DNA of 64,000 nt. It comes from Dendrocalamus latiflorus. Its lineage: Eukaryota; Streptophyta; Magnoliopsida; Poales; Poaceae. This document shows, one piece after another, positions 20,924 through 32,520 of this stretch. Position 1 is the stretch's first letter, and each line of letters opens with the position of its first letter. The translations under genes and the position numbers were made by a program. Location: the NCBI GenBank assembly GCA_017311315.1, contig CM029610.1, positions 33,818,226 through 33,882,225 of the forward strand, given 5' to 3'. Below the pieces are notes generated by a model, which saw only the letters and a list, made by a program, of their open reading frames with translations, did no database searches and was not told the origin of the DNA.

Positions 20924-23900
20924 CGCATATACTTGAAGCTTTAAGTACGCATTGCTATATTTTAACAAACAAGAACCCAAAATTCCAAAAAACCGTGATG
21001 CTATAGTAATTTCAGCCCATAAACAATGAAAAACATCACTATTTCAAATCTAAAAATCTATGAAACTTTTGATATGTAAATCCAAAAGACTTGAACGTGA
21101 AACAAAGCTAAATCATGACCTTAAGAACTTATTCAGACAAAAAAATATTGAAAGAATTTAAGAAAGTTATAATCTTTTGGTTCGTGTAGGTTGGCTGCAT
21201 TAAAATTATGCAAAAACTAAAAAGGTAAATATAACTTACTTGTGGATGGATGATGGCCAATTGACTTTAGATCTATTCCCACATGTCACAACAAGAAATA
21301 ATACCAAAAGAAATTGAGGCAAAAAACAGCTAGATCAAGAAATCACTCGGAGAGACCACAAACAGAAAAAAACTAGGTTTCTTCATGAATTTGACAACCA
21401 AGCGCCTAGATAGGTGAAGATTGATTTTCAAATATCATTTCCATTTCTTACATGTCCTTGGCACAATAAGATCAAGAAGTGGAGAGAGAAGAGCAAAAAC
21501 TAACCAAATTAAGAGCAAATCAATCAACACAAGATGAATTTATAAGAGATAAACAATAATTGATATATTGCTACTTGAGGATGGAGATTTTACAGCTACT
21601 CCACCAGAAGTACAAAGAGCACACCACATCACTCAACTTTTTTCAAATCCTAACTCTAGAAATTATGAGCTCAATGCAAGAATGGTTGGATAGTTAACTT
21701 CAAGCCTTCGTCCCAACTCATTAAATACATAAGCTAGCTAGCCCCATCTAACCCACAGTGGATACTATGCACTTACTACATATGGGAAAACCTGATAAAC
21801 CCACAAACTATACTTATGCATGCTTTTTAAAGTGCATAAGCCTGAATCTGTTAAGTTCTTAATCTTGATCCAACTTTATCTTCTTGACTTCTCCTTAACC
21901 TAAACTGCTTTCCCAAACGTTGCAGTTTTGATCCAAGATAGTTTCCAGTATTTTGATCAACTTACCAAAATACCCTTTCTTGACACCCGGTCTTCATTTT
22001 CCATTGCAAGCAATCGTTATACTTGCCGCATGTAGGTACACCACTAACTTACTATGTGTCTACAAGTCTCTCCTGTTCCGATTTCATCGGACCATACCTC
22101 AATTGGACCGACCAAGCCACATGGTACAACCCGTCACTCGAACTTCCCTTCAATATTTCTCGCCATCCTTGTGCCATGGTTGAGCTCATCCATCCCATCT
22201 GGCTTTCTCGATCATCCTAGACCCCGGCTTCTTCATGAGCATAGCCCCGATCCTCGCCATTAACCATGGTTGAATCTAAGCGAACTTGTACATCTAAAGA
22301 AAATGAAATCGTTTTCGAGTATAAGTTTTCACAACTTGACCCACATTAGCTATAACATACATCATATAACATATATGCATTGATCTAGGTCAAACCAAAT
22401 CATCCCATAACTCAGATATCCCAAAACCATCTATATATGTAAGCTATCCAAAAAATATGTAAACTCCAAAATTTCACTCATCCAAAAAGGCAATGGTCAA
22501 ATTTAGAGAGGAAATTTTACAAATTAAGATCAAAATGGTCACAAGAGGAATGCAAGGATTGAAAATGGTCATATAAGGCAAAAATGGACTGAAGCTACTG
22601 AAAATAGCAAGTTTTCACAAAAAAAACTTTGAATCTACCAAATGAATTGAGAAATATCACTCTAGATCCATATGAAAGAACCATTATTCTATTTGACCTT
22701 GGTCATAGCAATAAGAGATCAAAAGATCAAGAGAATCATAACAAAAGGTTAATATCCATCTTAGCAATATTTTGCACAAAAATTCTAAATCTTGCTCTAG
22801 ATATGTATTTTTACCAATCTTTATCCCCTTTTACAATAAAGTCATCAAGTGAATGGAAGAAGATAGAACATTAATGAAATAAAGTAGATATAATTTATTC
22901 ATTTTTAGCATAAGGAGTCATGAAAATTATCCAAAATAACTATGCAAGTATTACACAACGCTATATTTTGTGAAGAAGCTATCTAGATCATGGCAAATCA
23001 TATATAACAAAGTTAAAACCAAATAAGCAATAATATAAAATTAAATGGATTTGAGCATGTCAAGTTACTTAAGATCATAGTTTAGATAAAAATATCCAAA
23101 AATGAGTCAAACTATGTCAATAAACTAAATGGAACCAAGAAGCAATAATTGAGTCTATTTAAAGTGGTACAAGTTCAAACTTGAATCATTTTATTCAAAC
23201 ACATGGAATTAAACACAACTATCAAATTTAGCACTAGCTGAAATTCATTTTTGGTTTTGTCTTAGCAAAGCTAGTCTTGGACTGGAAGCCATCCACAACT
23301 ACCTCATAAGCTTTAACCTTTTTTCACATTTTACTTTCTTAGCCATGTGTTAGATATCAAGCCTCACTATGATCATCCCAGGTAACAAACTTAAGAGAGT
23401 GGTCCGGGTCATTCAAAACTCCCCTGAGTTCATACTTAGTGTAATGGCAAGCCGTCTTATAAGAAAGAATTGGTGAGATCAGTATTTTTGCATAAAAATA
23501 TATTATTTTTTAGTTTTCATTTTTAGTTCAAGAATAATGAGCTACTCTTTAATCTGTAAGCTATACCCGATCTAAGCCACAAAAGTCTAAGAGAAGTAAA
23601 CTCATGCTTCAATAAAGAATTAGCATAGCACGATCTAAAACTCAATTTAGCCTATTTGATATGGCAGGATTCATAAGAAGATCACTAGAGTAAAACTAGT
23701 CACAAGATCAAATAAGACATGATTTTAGTTCAAGTTTCTCACATTAAGAAAGTTAGCATTGCAAAGCTAAGCTAATATAGAAAGACATGATAAATCTAGT
23801 AAACTAGCATAAGATATGACAAGATATAAAGCAAGATATCATATCACACAAGGACAATAGTCAAAACTCAAGTAAATATTCATTATGATACAATTGATGC

Positions 23901-23950
23901 AAAAGAAGTTAAACTCCTTAAAACAGGCTAAAAGAACTATTAACCCCTAA
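20924..23950. other. AT-rich spacer, no gene recognised
   Basis: About 3 kb of AT-rich sequence without a coherent frame. Short open frames at 21953-22263 and 22629-22874 show no family motif. Parts near 21640-22260 have the texture of a decayed LTR on the minus strand, but no ends or second copy were found. Confidence 0.5.
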
Positions 23951-24256
23951 CGAACTATCAGGAATAGTTCCCCCAAGCATACGAAAATTTCATAACTTAA
24001 TCCTACTCTCACTAGATGAGAACAGTCCTACTGGTACAATGAAGAGTGGATTGGAAAACAAATAAAGCCACAACATTTAAATATCCAAAAGAACAACTTC
24101 ATCGGGACAATTCCACCCTCTATTGGCAATCTTACACAGTAGGCATCGGCCCTTCTAGCAAAAAATAAATCTCAGGTCTCATACCACGCAGCTTGGGAAA
24201 CCTTTTACAACTTTTAAAATTGGACCTTAGCTACAACAGCCTCCATGGTAGCATAC
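23951..24256 (+). pseudogene. Decayed LRR-RLK relic (ghost D ectodomain)
   Basis: The stretch aligns with 8455-8760 of copy A through ATAGTTCC.CC.AGCATA, TTAATCCTACT, CATTCCACCCTCTATTGGC-like and ATACCACGCAGCTTGGGAAACC, but carries many substitutions, small deletions and stops. It encodes recognisable LRR fragments such as PRSLGN and LDLSYNSLHGSI. It ends where a gypsy LTR begins. Together with the promoter-like remnant at 11081-11471 it probably represents one lost array unit. Confidence 0.85.
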
Positions 24257-24950
24257 TATAACATCCCAAATCTGGGAATATTTGAAAATGCAAAAAATTT
24301 AAAACTTTGCATTGCAGTTCGTTGTTATTTGAACTTTTGCTGGATCTTCATTGTGGATTTTTTGCCAAACAAATTCAAATAGTAAAGATAAAAATAAAAA
24401 TCAAGGATCAAGAACCAAAGCAAGTGGAAAGCAAATCGAACAAAATTTGAATTTATAATTCAAATCGGAAAACAAAATTAGAAATCAAATTAAATGAAAC
24501 CAAAAGTAAAGGAATATTAAAATTCACAACCGAAAATTTGAGCCAAGACAAATTTGAAATTCAAAGACAAATTCAAATCACAAAATGGAAGTCCAAATAA
24601 AAAATCAAAGTTCCAATTTTTTGCTAACACTTTCTTTCTCTCTTTCCTTTCTCTACCACCAGGCCCTACCTCCTCTTCTGTCCTTCTCCCTTCTCTCTCT
24701 TCCCCTTTAGCTATAAAAGGCCCTGGAGCATGCCTTGCTTTCCCCCCATTTACTTCCCCTCCCCCGAGCTCAGCTCAAGCTCCCGCGCACCGCACCCAAG
24801 CCCCCGCCGCCGTGTCATCCCATCCATTCTGGCCACTCCGGCGATCCTCTCCCCAAACCGCTCATGTCACAACACGTTCCACCTTCCCAATTGCAATTTC
24901 CCCAGTTCAATTTGGTGGCTACCTCACCAGAGCTCACCATGAAACATAGA
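24257..24950 (+). repeat. 5' part of a gypsy LTR inserted in the LRR relic
   Basis: It begins TATAACATCCCAAATCTGGG, a one-base change from the common gypsy LTR start TGTAACATCCC. AT-rich U3 leads to a TATA box (TATAAAA at 24712-24718) and a C-rich R/U5 start. It fades out near 24950 with no terminal CA, so it is truncated. The open frame 24554-24949 is LTR sequence, not a gene. Confidence 0.7.
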
Positions 24951-27028
24951 CCCTAGGTTTAGCATTATATATGTGATGGATAATAAAAAACAACATAAAA
25001 AATAAAAAGGTTAAAGAGTACATGAAAGAATTCAAATATTAGAATTTTTATAACATTATCAATTCTATTTTATTTCTATGTTTGTAGAATTGATTTTATT
25101 TGTGATATTAATGTGTAAGTAGTATATGATAAAACAAAGAATATAGATTACATCTTTGGAAGGAAATACTTATTCTTTATAATTTTTAATCATCATCTCC
25201 AATAATAGAGACAATAGTTTTATCCATATTAATACAATTAAAAGAACAGAAATTATAATGGATATTGTAGGCAAGTTTCATGTTTATGCACGGATCACTT
25301 GAGTTCAATTCTATCTCTAGCATCTTATGCCTTAATTTCATATAAAAGTTCTCCAACTATACATGCATACATACCATGGTACAAATTAACTTCATGTGCA
25401 CTTTCATAGATCAAGAAAAAATTATTAGTTATGATTTGTTAATCATAAAAAGGGTCCACTTAATTAAGAGCTAGATTCATTTCTTTTTTGAGAATTTCTA
25501 GTAATTATTCTCATTTATCAAGTAACATCCATTAGTTATGGATTGCTAAACATAAGTAGGGTTCACCAAATTAAGGGCTAGATGGTTATATATATTTTTT
25601 GGAGAATTTCTAAACAATTTATTTTTCTTAGCTGATGTAATCAATCATCCTAAGCTTTTATTGCTTGATAGATAACATCCAATGGTTAATATAGTTCAAC
25701 TTTAATTAGAATTAACCTCATCAATAGCGATTCTAGCAAAAAAAAATTAAAGTTGTAAAATACACATTATTGAAAAACATACAAGTAGAACATGTCTTGT
25801 CTTTTTTTTGTTTCTCCTTTTTCTTATCGAGTCCTATTTTTTATCATGCATGGTTTTTACTCTCGTACATGACTTTTAGTGCAGGCCATCTAATATTATT
25901 TATATTTATTGTGTTAATCTAGAATCTATAATGAATAGATTTGTCTTATAAGATTCCCTGTTTTATGTAAGACACCCATTGGTTATCGTTTACTGACCAT
26001 AATAAGACTCCACTGAATTGACAGACGAACACTTTTCTTATTTTTTGAGAATTTCTAGCTTATTTCTTTTTTCTTAACAACTGTAAAACTCATGTTATCA
26101 ACTTTCAGTATATAACAGATAGGTTTTGTTTTTTCAGGGATTTACTTTGTAATTCCTATAGAAATAAAATTTCCATTTTTTATTTTTCCTGAATTTTAGT
26201 TAATTTGGATTGTACTTGACGTAGACTTTTCTAAATTTGCTAATTTGCATGTAATTATTATTTTGAATCTTAGTTATTTATGGATGTTATTTTAGAAGTC
26301 ATATGGAAATCGAATTGCTATTTTCTTTATTTTTAATTATGAATTTTTCTTAATTTAGATTTTACTTGATATAGACTCTTTATTTTAATCTGAGCCGTTA
26401 TAACTTGGATTGTCAGATTGATGGCTAGATCTTTCTCTAAGTGTATAATTAGTGTATATATAGATATATTTTTAAATGTCTAAGTCAACTATGAACTTTA
26501 AGCCTTCAAAATTAGGATCCACTAAATTAAGTGCTTGATATTTTACTTTTTTGTGAGAATTTCTAGCATATTTTTTCTCAACAATTCTCAAACGTTTGTC
26601 ATCGACTTTTAGTATATAGTAGGTGTGTATCTAGTAGATTCGTGATTGTATTGGTGTACTGATGTCTTTTCTAGTATGTTCTAGTAGATTCTAGATTGTA
26701 TAGTGTAATGATGTCTTTTCTAGTATGTTCTAGATGTATTATTTACTTAGTGTTGCATTTCCGTTAAATTGGATTGGAACCCGACGGCAGGGAGGTAATG
26801 CAACAACGTGGCACTCACTTGTGCCTTATTTTGCACTCAATTTTAATAAGGGTTAAAAATAGGCACATATGTGTGAACACTAAGATGTATTTAGAATTGT
26901 GTTGGCCTCAGGCTTGAGTCTCCGAAAGAAAAAAAAACGCCAGTTACATCACTGTGACATGTTAGCGAAAAATACTGCAATACTAATGCACCGTAAATAT
27001 ATTTAAAATGCAGTATAGCATTCGAACT
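24951..27028. repeat. AT-rich region with recurring degenerate motif
   Basis: No gene is visible. A degenerate block, roughly CACCAAATTAAG..CTAGAT, then GAGAATTTCTAG, then a TTTTCTTA..A.CTGTAATC-like segment, recurs near 25450, 25560, 26000 and 26520. The same block occurs in the 3' flanks of LRR copies B and C (about 35085-35160, 44200-44230, 44920-44990), so this may be old 3' flank of array units multiplied here. Confidence 0.5.
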
Positions 27029-29136
27029 ATAGTGAGAGACCATGTGGTCGTGATCCCATGAGAGTGATGAGTAATTGACAAGGGTTTAGGTCAGTCGAGT
27101 TTGGTTTGAGTGGTTGGACCATGTCGTTGCGTGGGGCAACGGGCTCGGTCAGACTTTTGGTCAAACCTGGTCATTTGGGCTTAGGATGCATATTCTAATG
27201 TTTTGACAGGTTTGGACTTCATATATGGTAAGTGTAATGGTATTTACGCTTTCATGTATCGAGCGGTGCTATGTGACGTGTTTTCTTGTCTGTGTGGCTG
27301 CAGGACGTCGAGTGGAGTCGTGGCGAGACACGGTGGACCGGACTAGGCGTAGGTGGCGCTGAGGTCAGAACGGTCAGGATGTGTCGAAGACGACGTGGAC
27401 TCGAGGTGGTTGCGAGGCGTGCGAGACAAGGAGCGCGGAAGCTTCCCGGAAGGTGCAGGAGGGGCGAATCGGGAAATTCGCGAGGCTGCACAAGCGGGAG
27501 CGGGCGCCGTTGGATTTAGCAAGCGTAACGGGGCGGAGACCCGTTAGCCAAGGCTATAAAAGGAGAGGAGGGGCTGCATGCCCACTTGAGCACTTGAGCA
27601 TTTGGGTGAGGATTAGGGTTTTAGAGTCAAAAGAAGCTTTGGTGGATTGCTTTGGCTTTAGACTTTAGTTATTGAGAGTGGGTAGTAGTGGCAGAGTAGT
27701 GCTCCCTCTGTTATCTAAGATGTTTTCCATGTGAGACTTGTCCTCCATATGTTCTTGAGTGGTGTTCTTGAGATTGGAGAGAGTGAGGAGAGGGATTGAG
27801 TAGAGAAACCTTGTAATCTTTCCTTTGTATCAAGTCGGGGTATCGGGACTCCTCTGTATTCCCTGTGAATCAATGAATGAAAATCTGTAGTTTTGGGTTC
27901 TATGTTAGTAGCCTCTGTTCTTCATTTCCCCAATTCTTGATTTTCGTTGTTTTGAGTTCTTGCTTGCTGGGATTGGCCAAAATGGGTTACTCTGTGATGG
28001 GACAATGCCACAAGATCATTTGATCAGCTAGAATCCCAGAGACAAAGCTTTAATTCCAGTTTTGCATTTTGAGGTCCTCTGTTCATGTTCTTACCATTCT
28101 AGGGTTTAGTTCTGTTCTTGATTCCCTTGAGAAGTTGGCTTGATTTTTGATCTGAGGGGTCCATTTGATATTGCTAACATACCTGCAAATCCTCATGAGC
28201 AATGGACTTATGATCATGGAGTAATTTGAATTTTGAGTGCTCTCTCTGAAGTTTCCTAGTGTTCTAGGGTTTTGGTCCAGATTCTATTTGTCACCTTGAG
28301 ATGACTTGAAATTTGGGCTGTAGACTCTAGAGGATATTGCTAACTTATCCCCAAAATTTCAGAGTCAAAGGATCAATGGTTAGAGAGTAATTCGATTTTT
28401 GGTGCTGCAGTTTGTAAGTTTCAGTTTGTTGGGCTTAATCTGAAATCTGTAGTTTTGAGTTTGTAAGTTCCATTGAGTTCACCCGAGACTCACTTCAAGA
28501 ATAGTCTAAGTGCTGCTCAAGTTCTTGTGCAATCTTTGTTTCTTTCAGCTCTCCAATGGTTCTTCTCTGCCGTGCTTTTATTTTTGCCAAGAGCTTGCAG
28601 TTTTTGTTCCCTATGGTGATCTCTGCATTTCTCCTTGCGACAAGAGCAGGTATTTTCAACTTGTAGTTTGGTCCAAGTTTGCTCCCATTCTGCATGCTTT
28701 CTTCTCCTTCTTTTTAGCTTTTTCTTCTCTCTTTTTGCTGTTTTTGCTTTGTCTGTTTGGCAGCAAAAAACAGCCCTTCGGCCAGCAGTAAAAGTGTGCA
28801 GTTCGGCTAGCAACAATCAATAAAAGTGACCATTGTTTCTTTCAGCTGCATGTTCTCTTTTGATCTCTTTTTGCTGCAGCAAAGTTCAGCAGAAAATCAG
28901 CAAGTTACCTACTACTCTGTCTCTTTTGATTTGCATGCAGTCTGCAGTTTTCATTTTTTGCAACATCCTAATGCTTCTTCTAGTTAAGTGCAGCTTTTAG
29001 GATCTTCCAGCGAGCTAGTATTTTCTTCTCCGTAGCTTTCTAATAGCTACCGGAGAGCAGAGTTTTTGAGTACTTGTGCGGGGATAATTTTTAGAGAGCG
29101 ACATTCACCCCCCTCTGTCGCCATTTCGGTCCTACA
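27029..29136 (+). repeat. LTR (partial) of the GGTCGTA-repeat LTR family, copy 1
   Basis: The segment aligns with 57276-58930: GAGAGACCATGTGG, GCGGTGCTATGTGA, CTGCAGGACGTCGAG, GTGCAGGAGGGGCGAA, CCCGTTAGCCAAGG. It has a TATA box at 27555-27561 in GGCTATAAAAGGAGAGG and then a long U5-like part. It ends at ACATTCACCCCCCTCTGTCGCC...CGGTCCTACA (29136), a typical grass LTR end. Its left part is truncated compared with copy 2. No coding region adjoins it. Confidence 0.7.
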
Positions 29137-29560
29137 TATAGCAATTAGGCTAAAAAAATCTTAAGATATTTTTCTGGAGAACCAAACAGAGTTTTGAAGA
29201 TATTTCTGAAAAAAATATATTAAGGCATCAGTTTGAATCTTGGGGTTTTCTCTCCCGATTTCTACTTGAATTGAATGATTTTGTGAAATTCTTACAAAAT
29301 TCCTACATTCAAAATAGCGCCAAACTGTCTGATCTGAGCTATAGTATAAATTTAGCGAGGCCCTTCATAACGAAAATGCATTCAACTCTGACAACTCCTT
29401 AAAAATGGTAGAGAATTGTGCAGCACATGAGCTCGTGCAAATAGCAGATATACAAATCATTGTGTGGTTTGACCGGATTTTTGGCTTTTTGTTGAATAAA
29501 TTATTGTTCAAGATTGTAAATTTGTTTAGAGTAATAATAAAGCTCCTTTTTCCTCTAGAA
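29137..29560. other. Spacer, nothing recognised
   Basis: AT-rich sequence between the LTR end and the start of homology shared by the flanks of copies B and C. No motif seen. Confidence 0.5.
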
Positions 29561-30237
29561 AAACTCCTGGAATGATCTTTCCTTCAAATTATGAAATATA
29601 CCATCCATTTGATCATGGGGAAATAGGTCAAACGGCTGCCTCCACAAGTTCACATTCACAAAGATGCATCAATTAGCACCAAAAACACAATCTTGTCCAG
29701 CTCAAACAGCGACGGTAGCCGTGGGTGACGGACTCAAGGTCTTCGCTCCGACGGCGGTCAAGCTAAGCTAAGGTGTGATAATGGCAGATGCAACCGAAGT
29801 GTGTGGACGTGAGGATGCTGTAAAAGTGTTTTTAAACCCCCTGGGGCCTAAGCCAGCCGAGCACCCCGAGCAGAGGTGCCCTGTTCTCTCATTAGTACTT
29901 AAAACTTCTCTTTTGCCTTGTGCCTTGCTGTCCGAGGCTTACTATGTATTTTTGCGAGTGAAGAGTGGGCACATTAGAAAAAATAAGGCTCCATTTGAAA
30001 CACAGGGATTTTTTTAATTCCTATAGAAAATGAAGTCCGTTCCAAACATGCCCTAAACCACTGTGCTTTAAATTACTAGAGGTTGATACACATTCATTTG
30101 CAGCATTGTAGGCAAACTTGGTAGGATTGTGAGCTTGTCATCGTTAGTTAGAGGGCATGCGTTGCCATATGTAGCTCTGCGCTCCGGCGAATGCCACTAT
30201 GTTTATGCTTTATATTTTGCAGGTAACCACGGGCCTG
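29561..30237 (+). promoter_or_regulatory. 5' flank of LRR-RLK copy B
   Basis: The flank is shared nearly base for base with the flank of copy C (35697-35835 plus 41856-42467). TATATTTTGCAG at 30211-30222 resembles a splice acceptor just before the start codon, so a 5'-untranslated intron is possible. Compared with copy C it lacks about 35 bp near 29735 and one 27-bp unit near 29800. A short in-flank open frame (29775-30017) is conserved in both copies but has no family signature. Confidence 0.6.
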
Positions 30238-31238
30238 ATGTCTACCAATCAACCGGTGAAACTCACGATGCTCGTGATATTGACATTGTTGCTGTTGTCT
30301 CGTGGAGTTGGCAACATCCGTTGCTCCACTGTCCCTGAGAACAGCACGGACATGCTCGCGTTGCTCGATTTTAAGCAGGCCATCACCAACGACCCGGGAG
30401 GAGTACTCTCGAGCAATTGGAGCACCAACACCCGCTATTGCCAGTGGGAGGGCGTCGCATGCAGCCTGAGGCACCCAGGGCGCGTCACCACGCTCAACCT
30501 CACCGGCAAAGGCTTGTCGGGCTCAATTGCCGCCTCTGTTGGAAACCTGACTTTCCTTCATACACTTGACCTGTCCCATAATCACTTCTCTGGCCAGATA
30601 CCTCATCTCAACAATCTCCAGAAGATGCAAGTCCTTCAATTGAGCTTCAATTCATTGGATGGGATTATTCCAGACACGCTCACAAACTGTTCCAACTTAA
30701 AGAAAATAGACCTCTGGACAAACTCGCTAGAGGGCGCAATTCCTCCGAATATAGGTTTTCTCACAAATCTGGTTTATATGGACCTTTCTCGGAATAATCT
30801 CACCGGGATCATCCCGTCGACCCTCAAAAACATCACCCATTTAGAAACAATCTATCTTGAAGAAGATCAGCTTGAAGGAAGCATTCCTGATGAACTTGGG
30901 CAAATGTCAAATATTACGGTGCTGGCCCTAGGGACAAACAGACTATCAGGTAGTATCCCACCAAGCCTTTTTAATTCCTCTTCCCTTCAAGTGCTAGAAT
31001 TACGTGGGAATCAGCTAAGTAAGACTCTGCCCGCTAACATTGGTGATCGCCTCCCTAATCTCCGATCGCTCTTGTTGGGTACCAACATGCTTGAAGGTCA
31101 CATCCCAGCTTCCTTAGGCAATGCTTCAATGCTAGAAATAGTAGTTTTACAATCTAACAATTTCACCGGCCAAATTCCGAACTCCTTTGGAAAGCTTTCA
31201 AGGTTGTCTAGACTAGATCTTCAGTTAAACATGCTTGA
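30238..31238 (+). pseudogene. LRR-RLK copy B: signal peptide and first LRRs, interrupted
   Basis: Start chosen at ATG 30238 (MSTNQPVKLT), which gives an immediate hydrophobic signal peptide (MLVILTLLLLSRG). An LRR N-cap follows (DMLALLDFKQAI, NWS, CQWEGVACS), then about nine LRRs. The reading frame is intact up to 31238, where a copia fragment begins. The gene picks up again at 34404. Over 30238-31238 I count only about four to five differences from copy C. No transmembrane or kinase part remains at this locus. Confidence 0.9.
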
Positions 31239-31240
31239 CG

Positions 31241-31488
31241 TGTTAGAGTAATCCTATGTGCATGTGTCAGTTAGGAGTCAGTCAGCTTTGAGATATTCTT
31301 CAGGGTGCTCAGCCTAAGCAGTTAGGCAGTTAGTAAGTTGATCATGCCTGCTTTTTAGGCACCAATAGGATCATGTTTAATCGGCCACTAAGGCCTTATT
31401 GGGATTCAGCTATAAATAAACAGGGAGAAAAACAAAGAAGCTGCAGCTTGATCGCAGCACAAAACTTGAGTTCAGTTTTTTTCTATCA
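31241..31488 (+). repeat. 5' LTR of the copia fragment
   Basis: TG...CA limits, a TATA-like motif and an adjacent Met-tRNA primer site define it. No second copy is present in the window. Confidence 0.82.
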
Positions 31489-32508
31489 ACTGGTATCAGA
31501 GCGTGAGGATCCTGGGCAATGTCTACTCCCGTCCCTGGCAAGTCCCGCAGCCCATGTCATTAGAACCGATGCCATACGCCTTCGCTGCCACCGAGACGAT
31601 CGCGACACCGTGTCCATGGTGGACGCAAAGTTGTTGTCGAGCGAGTGGTTAAGGAAGTCGGCAACAGAAAGTATCCGACGCTCACGCGGACGAACTACGC
31701 TGAGTGGAGCCTTCTCATGAGGGTGATGTTGCAAGCTCAAGGGCTCTGGGACACGATCGAGTACGGCGCTGACAACTTCCAGGAAGATCGCATGGCGCTG
31801 GAGGCCATCCTCCACGCTGTGTCCCCAGAGATTATGTCCGGCCACGCCATCAAGCGGACCGCGCAGGAGGCGTGGGAGGCGATCCGAGCCATGCACGTCA
31901 GGAGTGACCGCGTGCGAAAGGGTAAGGCGCAATAGCTGAGGAAGGAATTCGAGTCCATCTCATTTGGTGACGGGGAAAACTTCGATGACTTCACACTGCG
32001 CCTCATTAATCTCGTCACCAGCCTCGCCACACTCAGAGAATCAATCGACGAATCAAAGGTAGTCGAGAAATTCTTACGTGTTGTGCCGCCCAAGTTCTCA
32101 TAGATCGTGTTGTCGATCGAGACTCTGCTCGACATCTCTGAGCTATCGCTGGAGGAAGTCACCGGGCATCTGAAGGCGGCGGAAGACCGCCTCGAGCCAC
32201 TGGAGCCACCACAAGAACACGGCAAGCTCTACCTCACTGAAGAGAAATGGATGGAGCGGATGAAAGATCACCAGCTGGGTGAGGGCTCCACCAAGTTTGG
32301 CCACGGCGGTGGCAGGAGCCATCGATGGTCGCAAGCGTCGCTGAACAAGAGCAGCGGCAGTGTTGCCGATGCAAAGGAAGGGCCACGCGATGATAAATGT
32401 CAAAATTGCAGGTGCCATGGCCATTGGGCCAAGGACTGCCACTAGCCCAAGAAGGAGCGAGCCTATTTGGCCCAGGCAGAGGAGGTGGACGAAGAACCAA
32501 TGCTCCTC
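31241..32508 (+). mobile_element. Ty1/copia fragment (5' LTR, PBS and gag) in copy B
   Basis: A short 248-bp LTR starts TGTTAGAGTAATCC at 31241 and ends in CA at 31488. The primer site TGGTATCAGAGC is at 31491-31502, followed by gag. Nothing of protease, integrase, RT or the 3' LTR remains, because a gypsy LTR in opposite orientation joins at 32509. LTR TATA-like motif CTATAAATAA is at 31409-31418. Confidence 0.88.
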
Positions 32509-32520
32509 TGTCAGAATCTC
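31519..32520 (+). pseudogene. Copia gag with UBN2 domain and zinc knuckle, several stops
   Basis: A start (MSTPVPGKS) at 31519 is followed by TAG at 31561 and a frame wobble. The main frame then carries RKYPTLTRTNYAEWSLLM, the UBN2-like core (AVSPEIMSGHAIKRTAQEAW) and a zinc knuckle CQNCRCHGHWAKDC near 32397-32440. In-frame TAG codons at 31933-31935, 32101-32103 and 32443-32445 interrupt it, each at a place where glutamine (CAG) would suit the family. The frame otherwise stays constant over about 800 bp, so decay is by point mutation. Confidence 0.88.

Noticed and set aside
30148..30474. Minus-strand 108-codon frame conserved between copies B and C (also 42378-42704)
   Set aside because: It is the shadow of the LRR-RLK signal peptide and N-cap, conserved only because the two loci are nearly identical.
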